Source of the DNA: CAKZNE01 sp040222435
GTDB lineage: Bacteria > Bacteroidota > Bacteroidia > Flavobacteriales > Schleiferiaceae
Direction of reading: 5' to 3'
DNA: 64,000 nucleotides
NCBI GenBank assembly: GCA_965212245.1
Contig: OZ243107.1
Span: 2,418,001-2,482,000 of the forward strand
In this document: positions 42,836 to 50,603 of the stretch, one piece after another
How positions within the stretch are numbered: the first letter of the stretch is position 1
How the letters are laid out: every line of letters starts with the position of its first letter
Program-made: the position numbers and the translations under genes
The notes under the pieces: model-generated
What the model was told of the DNA's origin: nothing
Database searches by the model: none
What the model saw: only the letters and a program-made list of their open reading frames with translations

Positions 42836-45049
42836 CTAATACTCATCGGATTCATCATCCGAAAATTCGTCTAACATATCTTCCATCAGTTCTTCTTCAG
42901 AAACATCATCATCTAACTCTTCGATGTCAAGATTTTGGTACACTTCTGTTTGGTCTATTAAACCTGTTTCATCCACTGACCGATCAGATTTTGATGCTGC
43001 TTGAACTAGTTTACGCTTATGCTTCTTTAAAGACTGTATTATATCGTCAAAAAAGATTTGATCAAGGCTTTCTTTGTGGATCTCTTTTTCAAATATCTCA
43101 ACCGATGGAAGTTGAATATTAAGGCCTTCTCTAGTTAAGAAGGCTTTAAGCTCCTTGTAGGCTTCTATGTTTGTGGTATCAAGATTGATCGCCATCAAAT
43201 TACATTCTAAGGAAAGGCTTTTGCTTACCAGATCGTTTTCTTCATTCTCTTTTAAATAAGGGTTTAGAATCAGCGATTTCTGAAAAAAGTTTCTTGAATT
43301 TTGGATAAGGCTTAGTGCCTTGTCTATGATTTCTAATGACTCAACAAATTCCTTAGCGTACCATAGGCTCTTGGCAAGCAAGTAATGTGCAATACTACAG
43401 TCATCGTGCTTCAAACAGGGTCTAAGGGTTTGAATGGCTGAGCTATGTTCTCCAGATAAAAACTGAACTGTTCCGCTTAAGAGGTTTAGTCTGTATGATG
43501 GTTTACTTGTCTGTGAAGAGGCGTTTATGGCCTCACTTGCTTTCGACAATAAATTCAAAAAGATATTATTTCTTACGAAGTCCTGATCATTTGAAGTGTA
43601 GGCAAAGGCCTGCAAAAGGTGTTCATAACCCTTTGCGTAATCTGATTTAATTATGTCATTTAAAGCATTGTGTAGGTAATGATTTCCGACTGAAATTAGA
43701 TTTGTGGACTTCAGTAAGCTATACTGCCTTTTGCCCTCAACATTGAATGATTCCAGTTTGTCGCTTGTCGAATTCTTGAGAAAGTCTTTTACCGTATTGT
43801 CAACCTGTATATCAGAGAATTGAACCTTCTGGCTCAAATACAGCCCTTCAAAAGATGTCACTCTACTTAAGGCAACATAGGCCTGCCCATAGGCAAAGGT
43901 ACCATCACCAAAATCCACCCTCAATCTTTCAAAGGTCATGCCTTGGCTTTTATGAACAGTGATTGCCCAAGATGGCTTTAGTGGGAATTGTTTATAGGAA
44001 CCAATCACTTCCTGTTCTACCTTGCCCGTATCTTTATTGAACTTGTATTTTACATTCTCCCATACTTCTTTTTCTACGGTACACATGCCACCATGATCCA
44101 ACTCTACTCTAATGATGGAGTCGGATAATCCAGCGACTATGCCCAAAGATCCATTGACCCATTGACCTTCTGGATTATTCTTAATAAACATGACCTGCGC
44201 ACCAATTTTTAACTTAAGGTCTAAGTCAGAAGGATACGCCACTGAATCGAAATTACCTGATATTTCCGCTCTGTAAAGCTGTGATTCTCCGTCAAGTTCT
44301 GATAGTTTGGATTGATTGATCTTTTGGGAAGCGTCAAGTTTTGTGGTGAGAGTTAAAATGTGGTTTCCAGTTTCTGAGATTGGCACCGGTAGAACTCTGG
44401 AATTCAATTGATCCAGTTCTGCGTTAGTTAATGTTTTAGTTCTAATCTTATCAAGAAGGCTTACAAAAAGTGGGTCTTTTTGACGATATACCTCTTTTAA
44501 CTCAATAGTAAACAGTTTTAAATGCCTGAAAACATGAGCTTGATAAAAACGTAGCCCTCCATAAATCTCATTAAGTGTCTGCGTTTCCTCATTTTTTCCT
44601 TGAACGATTGGTTCAAGTTGATATAAGTCACCTACTAAGACTATCTGCTTACCTCCAAATGGCAAACTAGGGTTTCCTCCATTTTTCCGTAAGGAAAAGT
44701 CAATGGCATCAATCACATCTGCCCTGACCATTGAAGCTTCGTCTAAAATTAATGTGTCAAGTGATTCAATTAGCTTTCTCTTCTCCGAACCCTCCCAAAA
44801 GGTCTTAATTCCTTTGTCTTTGGGTAAAAGAGGTCTTGGTGGAAATTGAAAAAACGAATGGATGGTAACCCCTTTTATATTAAGGGCAGAGATTCCAGTA
44901 GGGGCTAAAACAACAAAGTTCTTGTCTATTTTGCCGGTAATTTTGCTTAGGAAAGTAGACTTTCCTGTACCAGCCCTTCCGGTGAGAAAAAAGGATAGGT
45001 TTGTGTTTTCCACAAAGTCAAATGCAGCATCAAATTCCGTATTGTTCAT
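42836..45049 (-). CDS. PIF1/RecD-type helicase with TPR-like C-terminus
   Basis: A 737-aa superfamily 1B helicase. Walker A is LTGRAGTGKSTFLSKI near residues 18-33; Walker B is LDTLILDEASMVRADVIDAI; later motifs include IVLVGDLYQLEP, TVHKSQGMTFERLRVDFG and YVALSRVTSFEGLYLSQ. The C-terminal 300 residues are helical and TPR-like (DCSIAHYLLAKSLWYAKEF) and end in a strongly acidic tail (DDDVSEEELMEDMLDEF). It is predicted to unwind DNA 5'-3', in keeping with its family. It is the last gene of the Argonaute operon, 60 nt after the metalloprotease-like gene, and could supply single-stranded DNA or open a target for the Argonaute. The role in the operon is inference. Confidence 0.88.
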   Translation of the reverse strand: MNNTEFDAAFDFVENTNLSFFLTGRAGTGKSTFLSKITGKIDKNFVVLAPTGISALNIKGVTIHSFFQFPPRPLLPKDKGIKTFWEGSEKRKLIESLDTLILDEASMVRADVIDAIDFSLRKNGGNPSLPFGGKQIVLVGDLYQLEPIVQGKNEETQTLNEIYGGLRFYQAHVFRHLKLFTIELKEVYRQKDPLFVSLLDKIRTKTLTNAELDQLNSRVLPVPISETGNHILTLTTKLDASQKINQSKLSELDGESQLYRAEISGNFDSVAYPSDLDLKLKIGAQVMFIKNNPEGQWVNGSLGIVAGLSDSIIRVELDHGGMCTVEKEVWENVKYKFNKDTGKVEQEVIGSYKQFPLKPSWAITVHKSQGMTFERLRVDFGDGTFAYGQAYVALSRVTSFEGLYLSQKVQFSDIQVDNTVKDFLKNSTSDKLESFNVEGKRQYSLLKSTNLISVGNHYLHNALNDIIKSDYAKGYEHLLQAFAYTSNDQDFVRNNIFLNLLSKASEAINASSQTSKPSYRLNLLSGTVQFLSGEHSSAIQTLRPCLKHDDCSIAHYLLAKSLWYAKEFVESLEIIDKALSLIQNSRNFFQKSLILNPYLKENEENDLVSKSLSLECNLMAINLDTTNIEAYKELKAFLTREGLNIQLPSVEIFEKEIHKESLDQIFFDDIIQSLKKHKRKLVQAASKSDRSVDETGLIDQTEVYQNLDIEELDDDVSEEELMEDMLDEFSDDESDEY

Positions 45050-45109
45050 TTTTATAGAAGCTCCTTATATAAATCAATTTCCAATACTCATCATGAAGGA
45101 TAAATTTAA

Positions 45110-46246
45110 CTATACTTCCTTCTTTAATAAGCTAACCATTTTCTGTTCATGTTCAGGAAAGCCAGTGGGGTTTTTCCAAAACTCTTTCCAGGCAGTATTC
45201 AATGTGTCTATTATCAGCGTATCTGTATTGTCAGAAGCTATGTTGCACCCAAGCGCTTTAATGCCTTCCAGGCAATAAGTAGCTGCACTTTTTAAGAAAT
45301 GATCAGGTAGAGCAATATGATATTCGGTTTCGGGAGAAATATCCAGAACTCCAACAAAGTCATTCCATTCTTTTTCTATTGCTGCTTTCTCTTGAGTAAA
45401 GCCCGTTAAATCCAGTGCATGAAACATAGTGGTCATTCTCGCACCAGCTGGTGGATGAGAGGTTTTTTGATAGTAAGGAACTCCAAAAAGATTCCAATCC
45501 ATTTTCGCGCACATGTGAAGATTACTCCAGACAAAAGCTGGCCCCAGAGTATAGGTGGCAAACAAATCACAGAAAAACTCCTCAGACCAGCTTTCTATCC
45601 AGCTGTCACGCCAGATATAATATGGGCGTATGTTATTGCCATCACCGAACTTATTCAACTTAAGCCGGGCAATCTCTTGGGTAAAGTGTTTTTTTATATC
45701 TCGATTGAGTTGTCCCATACTGACCCTTATAGGTTCTGTAGTAGGATTATCCACGGATATGAGCGGATGGCAAAGCTCGTGGTAGAGATCGGGAAGGTGC
45801 AGCAGGAAATCAGCTTCCAACAGCGGCATGCACATCAAATTATACTGTGGGAAAATTCTGTAATAGTGCTGTGAAAGGCACGAAACCACAGGGGGTTGAA
45901 TAGGGTATTCGATTTCTGAACAAACGCGCCTTACCAGCTTGTTGACATATTCATCATCATCATGTTTTCGGCTAATGGCTGCGACAATCACATTTTCCAA
46001 AACGTGAAGCTCGCTCAATATGGATTTGAACTTGCTGAATTTATGTAGTAAGTTCTGTGGTTTCGAATAGTCCTGATCGTAAAGCAAACCCGATAGCCTT
46101 TCTATCATCAAATCAATTTCAACCATAGCTTTGGCAATCAACGGGTCAAAATACAAGCTAGACTCTTTAGCTCTGGGGAACTTACTTTTGAGTATTCTCG
46201 ATTTTTGGATGCTCTCCATTATAGCACCATCAATGTATTCAGTCAT
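45110..46246 (-). CDS. HExxH metalloprotease-like protein of the Argonaute operon
   Basis: A 378-aa soluble protein. Residues 153-163 (LYHELCHPLIS) hold a zinc-binding HExxH site (His156, Glu157, His160), and about 62 residues later WSEEFFCDLFATYTLGPAFV (Glu222/Glu223 and Asp227) provides a gluzincin-like third ligand and conserved Asp. A later SHPPAGARM block recalls the HPP..R element of some M48-like or uncharacterised bacterial peptidases. The N-terminal 150 residues are helical. Its start overlaps the stop of the 123-aa gene by 4 nt. Proteolytic activity is predicted but the protein does not match a peptidase family I can name. Confidence 0.72.
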   Translation of the reverse strand: MTEYIDGAIMESIQKSRILKSKFPRAKESSLYFDPLIAKAMVEIDLMIERLSGLLYDQDYSKPQNLLHKFSKFKSILSELHVLENVIVAAISRKHDDDEYVNKLVRRVCSEIEYPIQPPVVSCLSQHYYRIFPQYNLMCMPLLEADFLLHLPDLYHELCHPLISVDNPTTEPIRVSMGQLNRDIKKHFTQEIARLKLNKFGDGNNIRPYYIWRDSWIESWSEEFFCDLFATYTLGPAFVWSNLHMCAKMDWNLFGVPYYQKTSHPPAGARMTTMFHALDLTGFTQEKAAIEKEWNDFVGVLDISPETEYHIALPDHFLKSAATYCLEGIKALGCNIASDNTDTLIIDTLNTAWKEFWKNPTGFPEHEQKMVSLLKKEV

Positions 46247-46614
46247 GATTCTTTGCTCATTTTAGCCAAGGCATGAGAATATTCACTGTCTAAGGCATTG
46301 ACAACATGGTGTAAGCTCTTGGATAGCGATTCATATTTTTTTTGATTGATATCAGCCGCAATGCCATTAAAAAACTTGGACTTCGGGAAGTTCTTTTTCC
46401 TCAGCTCAGCCTCAATTATCACACTTAAGACCTGAATTCTCGGGTCAATGCTCTCATCGTCTTTGAGCTTCTCAAACAACTCCTTAACTTCCTTATATTT
46501 CTCAGCAGGTACTTTTGCAGAGTCGTTCTTTATAGCGATGATAAAATCGTTAAGTAGTCCCAAGTACTTGCTTGTCAGGTAGTAGATGTTGGTATTCAAT
46601 CCTGTATCACTCAT
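46243..46614 (-). CDS. Small helical protein of the Argonaute operon
   Basis: A 123-aa protein, mostly helical and Lys/Glu-rich (AEKYKEVKELFEKLKDDES; VLSVIIEAELRKKNFPKSKF). No domain recognised. It starts 2 nt after the Argonaute stop and overlaps the metalloprotease-like gene by 4 nt, so it is translated as part of the operon. It may be an adaptor between the two neighbours; this is only a guess from position. Confidence 0.6.
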   Translation of the reverse strand: MSDTGLNTNIYYLTSKYLGLLNDFIIAIKNDSAKVPAEKYKEVKELFEKLKDDESIDPRIQVLSVIIEAELRKKNFPKSKFFNGIAADINQKKYESLSKSLHHVVNALDSEYSHALAKMSKES

Positions 46615-46616
46615 GT

Positions 46617-49046
46617 CTATGGATTAATGGATTTCATTAGATTGATCTTTTGAGAATTATAGGGACTGCCCAAAAGATTGATTCTACGATCTGTCATTTT
46701 GATCGTGATCGGGTTTCGAGAACAGTCATCAGGTTTGGTATAGGCAAGATGAGATAAAAAGAATATGTCCTCCAGTACATTTTTAAAAGGCATAGAACCA
46801 GAAATATGTTTTACGTATAATGGCTTGGAAGTTCCTTTTTTACTATACTCCCTGCCTGTAGTACATACGTAGGCTTCATAATCGTTAAGGAGTGCATAGG
46901 TTCCCATTCGAGGGTTAAGAACTTTGCCATTGTCCTCATGTTCCTTCCAGATGTCAAAAGTTTTTGTGACGTCAAATAAGCGGAAAGGCACTTTGGATTT
47001 TTTTGGTATTTCAACAACTGTATATGAGGTGTCGGGAGGCAAGGTTCCTGTTTCAACTAGAAGTTTGATAGCGCTCTCTATACCCGCTTTTTCGGTTTGA
47101 AAGATGCGTCCATCTCTATGGAAAGTGATTGTTTTGATTGGTTGATCTGAGAACTCCGCAAATTTTGTGATATTTTCAACAAGAATCCGGCTCACTTGAT
47201 CTGAAGAAAGCTTTTCCTTGTTTTGTGATTTGTCCCAGGCGGGTAGAATGTTCTTAGAATACTTATCTACAAATGTGAATCCGGCTATATGTTGCTTAAC
47301 GTCAATCCCAATTACCAAATCGGCATGGAGAGGGGTGGCTAGAATAAAGGGCCACCGCTCATTGTTGAGAAGAACCTGGTTAACGGCCACTCCAAAAAGG
47401 TAACCTTGATATAGCCTTTCAAGTTTTTTGTTTTCACCTCTTTTGATATAATACCTGGACTCTCCATTTACTTCTTCATGCCCATAGCATTTTTCGAGTA
47501 TTCTGGTGTGCATAATGCTCGCACTAACATTGTAATCATTCAAGCATTCCGAGACTACCAATGCAGCGGTTTCATCATGCATCTTTTTATTTCTCTCCAA
47601 ATGGCTTGGTAAGATTACTACAGCATAACCTTCCCGCATCATAGTGGTGTTTTCACCTAGTTTTGAAATAATTTCCAGGCCAATATCCAAGGAATTGGTT
47701 TTGTTTCTATCATCATACGGTACAACTATGGGTTTCCATCCCGAGCTCGTGGGATGCATTTTATCTACCATGGCAGCAAGGTCTTTCAAGAAATACTTCT
47801 CGTTGCCGAAGCTGTTGTGTATGGTTTCTGGCACAAGTATATATTGTCTGGTAAATGGAGCATTGGTATAAAAACCGACTTTGGACGAAAGCAATAATTT
47901 CTTCCTTTCCATTCCAAGTTTTTGCTTTTCTACGCGAAGATTGGCTTTACTGGAGGTTTCGCATCCCAGAATTATATCGTTATTGAACTGAAGGTCCGGA
48001 ATATCAAACAGACCTAAGTCTGGGCTTAAGGGAGTTGTGGAAATCTGAATTTGTACATTGCCATGCTTTAACTTATTCAAATACTTTGAGATTACTGTGC
48101 TGCTATACTTTCTTCTGAAAAACGGAGGTATGATGGAAGCCCTGTGTAATCTACTTACCTCTCTATCTTCCGTATCATAGGTAGCATAGCACATAGCGGC
48201 CACAGCTCCTTTAGGTTGTTTTTCATTGTTCCGATAAACTAAAACAGAGGCGCTATCTGGAATCTTGGCTAAGTGGGGAGGCATCGTTCCGTTGTAGATC
48301 TTCCGAATATCATCAAGCAAAGTCACAGAGCCCGATTCTCTTTTGAAACGATATTTGGAGATATCCAAGCTACTGAGTTCGTCTGGTTTTATCTCAAACC
48401 AGTTTTTGCCGTAGCGGTAAACCAGCCTTCTTTTCTGTCTTTTGAGGTTGTTGAATTCGGCATTGGAAAGGTGCGCGCGTAAGGGGTTTTTGGCCATGTA
48501 CTTTTTGGTGATATCTACACAAATCCCATATCCGCCAGTAGGCAATGCCACAACACGAGGTATAAATCCATTGAAGATAGCAACTTGGTTTGACCCTGCA
48601 TTTCGTGCTGGTTCTTTGCTATAAAAGGCATCACCTGTTCGTGGCTGCCATAAGCGTGGGTCTTTTCTTATCTCACCCGAAAGGTCAAACTGCAAAAAGC
48701 GTAGGATGATCTGTTTTTCTGAATCATCCTCACTTTCAAAATCAAGAAACCTAACCTGATCGGTATCTTTAAAATAAACAAAATCACCATATTTTGCTTC
48801 CAAACCGTCATTTGGGATAGCCTCTAAAATCTCTGCTTCATCTTTCACAATCAAGAAAGGTATGCCCTCACGGTGAATGACGATAACTGGATGTCTTAGG
48901 GAATAGGAAAGCTTTTTGGTGATATACTGTATGTTGATATCATAATCATCTCCTGTGCTGTTAAGGCCAATAATTTCCAAAAGTCTATAGTCAGCTGATA
49001 AGGCCGATAGATTCTCAATTGGGAAAATGTTGCTTTCTTTAATCAT
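46617..49046 (-). CDS. Long prokaryotic Argonaute (pAgo) with complete catalytic tetrad
   Basis: An 809-aa protein. Its C-terminal PIWI domain carries all four catalytic positions: Asp582 in VIGIDVKQH, Glu611 in NKEKLSSDQV (the glutamate finger), Asp645 in TITFHRDGRIF and Asp786 in IKMTDRRINLLG. The spacings of 29, 34 and 141 residues fit Argonautes. FFLSHLAYTKP just before the last Asp is also typical. The N-terminal 400 residues and a MID-like region (about 430-560) complete a long pAgo; the PAZ domain cannot be delimited by eye. Such enzymes cut nucleic acid guided by a short DNA or RNA. The start is ATG 49046, directly after the nuclease gene stop (TGA-T-ATG); an upstream in-frame ATG at 49136 would overlap that gene by 89 nt. 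Confidence 0.88.
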   Translation of the reverse strand: MIKESNIFPIENLSALSADYRLLEIIGLNSTGDDYDINIQYITKKLSYSLRHPVIVIHREGIPFLIVKDEAEILEAIPNDGLEAKYGDFVYFKDTDQVRFLDFESEDDSEKQIILRFLQFDLSGEIRKDPRLWQPRTGDAFYSKEPARNAGSNQVAIFNGFIPRVVALPTGGYGICVDITKKYMAKNPLRAHLSNAEFNNLKRQKRRLVYRYGKNWFEIKPDELSSLDISKYRFKRESGSVTLLDDIRKIYNGTMPPHLAKIPDSASVLVYRNNEKQPKGAVAAMCYATYDTEDREVSRLHRASIIPPFFRRKYSSTVISKYLNKLKHGNVQIQISTTPLSPDLGLFDIPDLQFNNDIILGCETSSKANLRVEKQKLGMERKKLLLSSKVGFYTNAPFTRQYILVPETIHNSFGNEKYFLKDLAAMVDKMHPTSSGWKPIVVPYDDRNKTNSLDIGLEIISKLGENTTMMREGYAVVILPSHLERNKKMHDETAALVVSECLNDYNVSASIMHTRILEKCYGHEEVNGESRYYIKRGENKKLERLYQGYLFGVAVNQVLLNNERWPFILATPLHADLVIGIDVKQHIAGFTFVDKYSKNILPAWDKSQNKEKLSSDQVSRILVENITKFAEFSDQPIKTITFHRDGRIFQTEKAGIESAIKLLVETGTLPPDTSYTVVEIPKKSKVPFRLFDVTKTFDIWKEHEDNGKVLNPRMGTYALLNDYEAYVCTTGREYSKKGTSKPLYVKHISGSMPFKNVLEDIFFLSHLAYTKPDDCSRNPITIKMTDRRINLLGSPYNSQKINLMKSINP

Positions 49047-49047
49047 A

Positions 49048-49974
49048 TCACTCGGGTTTGCAAATTGGTTTAAAAGAACAATTACCACAGGCCGATGGGT
49101 CGGTTGTGGTTGGGAATTCCTCTGGGGAACATTCACTAAATTTTCGATTAGCTCCTAATCGGTACATCTTTAAAAGACCTGTGGCGATTTCGTCTTCGGT
49201 ATTCCTAATGTCATCTTGGGTGATTTCATAATCACGGGACTCATCGGTAAGCAGTTGAAACTCGGTCAACCTGTAGTCAAGCACGCTATAGCTTTTCAAA
49301 TTCGCCGGAAAATCCTTATGAGGGTTTACTTTGCTCAGCGAAAATGCATAGGCCAGTAACTGATCTTGGTACGTTTTAGTAGCAAAAGTGTGAACCTTCC
49401 AATCAATAATGTGCGGTGGTTCATCTTCAAAAAACAGGATTAAATCTGGACGGCCGATTACCCGAAACCTACTGAAAGGGAGGGAAAGTGTCCGTTGGGT
49501 TAGCCATTGATCGGCTGTGCGTAAATACTCAATTAAATCTTCCCTTTCTATGAAATTCTTGAGGGCTTGATGTGTATCGTTTCGAACGCGTTGTAATTCG
49601 CTTTCTGCTATTCCTTTATCGTTATCAAAATCAATAATGGCTGAAAAATCATCATAATCTGAAAACACAATGTTGGGTTCACGGTATTTCTTTTTTCTGG
49701 CAAAATCGAGTCTTTCATCAAACTTTCTGTTGGCTACCCATAACAAGGTATCCTCGTGCAAGCTCTCTTTCTTACGAATTCTACTGATCGCTACCTGACC
49801 TATAACTTCATCAACAATATCTCCTCTCCAGGCATCAAGTGTCTTTAGTTTGGAAAGGATTGTCACTTCCCTGCGAAAAGGATCTTTGGCCGTTCCGTGC
49901 GCTACAATATTTTTGTAGTACCATTGGCGGTTACATTTGAGAAATTGCCTATATCCAGAGTATGACCAATTCAT
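49048..49974 (-). CDS. Cas4-like PD-(D/E)XK nuclease with predicted Fe-S cluster
   Basis: A 308-aa nuclease of the PDDEXK_1/Cas4/AddB type. The catalytic core is GRPDL (Asp177) and IIDWKVH (Asp191, Lys193). Cys14 in FLKCNRQWYY together with Cys296, Cys299 and Cys305 (ACGNCSFKPICKPE) makes the one-plus-three cysteine pattern that binds a 4Fe-4S cluster in Cas4, AddB and Dna2. It follows the XRE gene by 2 nt and directly precedes the Argonaute. Family members trim DNA ends, so it could process guides or degrade targets. No other Cas gene or CRISPR array is nearby, so it is not part of a CRISPR system here. Confidence 0.87.
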   Translation of the reverse strand: MNWSYSGYRQFLKCNRQWYYKNIVAHGTAKDPFRREVTILSKLKTLDAWRGDIVDEVIGQVAISRIRKKESLHEDTLLWVANRKFDERLDFARKKKYREPNIVFSDYDDFSAIIDFDNDKGIAESELQRVRNDTHQALKNFIEREDLIEYLRTADQWLTQRTLSLPFSRFRVIGRPDLILFFEDEPPHIIDWKVHTFATKTYQDQLLAYAFSLSKVNPHKDFPANLKSYSVLDYRLTEFQLLTDESRDYEITQDDIRNTEDEIATGLLKMYRLGANRKFSECSPEEFPTTTDPSACGNCSFKPICKPE

Positions 49975-49976
49975 TG

Positions 49977-50321
49977 TTATGACCTTCTGTTCCTGATGAA
50001 TTTTAGATATTGCAAAAGTTCCACTTCTTCTTCATTGCTTATCTCACCAAGTTTATTTTTAGCAGCTGATGAAATGCTCTGGTCTTTTGGCAGAGTATTG
50101 CTTTTAGGAACCGGATAACCCACTTTTTCCATTAACATTTCATAAGAAACCTGATAAAATTGGGCAAGTTTATAAAGGGTATTGGGTGATGGTTGCTTGA
50201 CTTTACCAGATTCCAATTGGCTCAGATAAGCATTTGACACATCTGTCTGACGTTCCACCTCTCTTAAGGTCGCTCCTTTTGATTCTCTAAGGGCTTTGAA
50301 ATATTGACCATATCCATCCAT
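49977..50321 (-). CDS. XRE-family transcriptional regulator of the Argonaute operon
   Basis: A 114-aa protein. GQYFKALRESKGATLREVER and QTDVSNAYLSQLESGKVKQP form a Cro/C1 helix-turn-helix of the Xre type in the first 60 residues; the rest (LAQFYQVSYEMLMEKVGY) is a helical extension. It is the first gene of the operon and lies 16 nt downstream of two inverted repeats, so it probably represses its own operon. Confidence 0.88.
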   Translation of the reverse strand: MDGYGQYFKALRESKGATLREVERQTDVSNAYLSQLESGKVKQPSPNTLYKLAQFYQVSYEMLMEKVGYPVPKSNTLPKDQSISSAAKNKLGEISNEEEVELLQYLKFIRNRRS

Positions 50322-50339
50322 TGCGTAAAAATTGTTTCG

Positions 50340-50391
50340 TTGCTAAATATCGCAAGCAAATATATATAGCCTTGCTTGATATTACAAGCAA
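50340..50391 (-). promoter_or_regulatory. Promoter with two operator-like inverted repeats
   Basis: TTGCTTGATATTACAAGCAA (50372-50391) is a palindrome with perfect 7-bp arms around six bases. TTGCTAAATATCGCAAGCAA (50340-50359) is a second, imperfect copy sharing the CAAGCAA half-site, 32 bp away start to start. On the minus strand TATATTTG (50364-50357) fits the -7 consensus TAnnTTTG, with a TTG about 20 bp upstream (50387-50385) inside the distal repeat. The repeats overlap both promoter elements, fitting autorepression by the XRE protein. Confidence 0.72.
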
Positions 50392-50603
50392 TAGATAAAA
50401 TTATTTTATAAAAGGGTTGTGCTTTAAGGAAGTATATGCTTTGCCACTGGCTAAATCCTTAAACTTAGTAGTAGTAACTCTCATAGCGTACTGCCCAAAT
50501 CTCTTTACTATGGATATATTCATGTTCATCATTTCATTAAAAGCAGACTAAAAAGGTTTGCAAGGAATCTCTTAAAGCTTGGCTGTTTTTTAGGTTTTAC
50601 TCT

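Noticed and set aside
49047..49136. Upstream start of the Argonaute at 49136
   Set aside because: It would overlap the nuclease gene by 89 nt; ATG 49046, one base after that gene's stop codon, is better placed.
49048..49974. CRISPR-Cas locus indicated by a Cas4-like gene
   Set aside because: No repeat array and no Cas1, Cas2 or effector gene in the window; the nuclease belongs to the pAgo operon.
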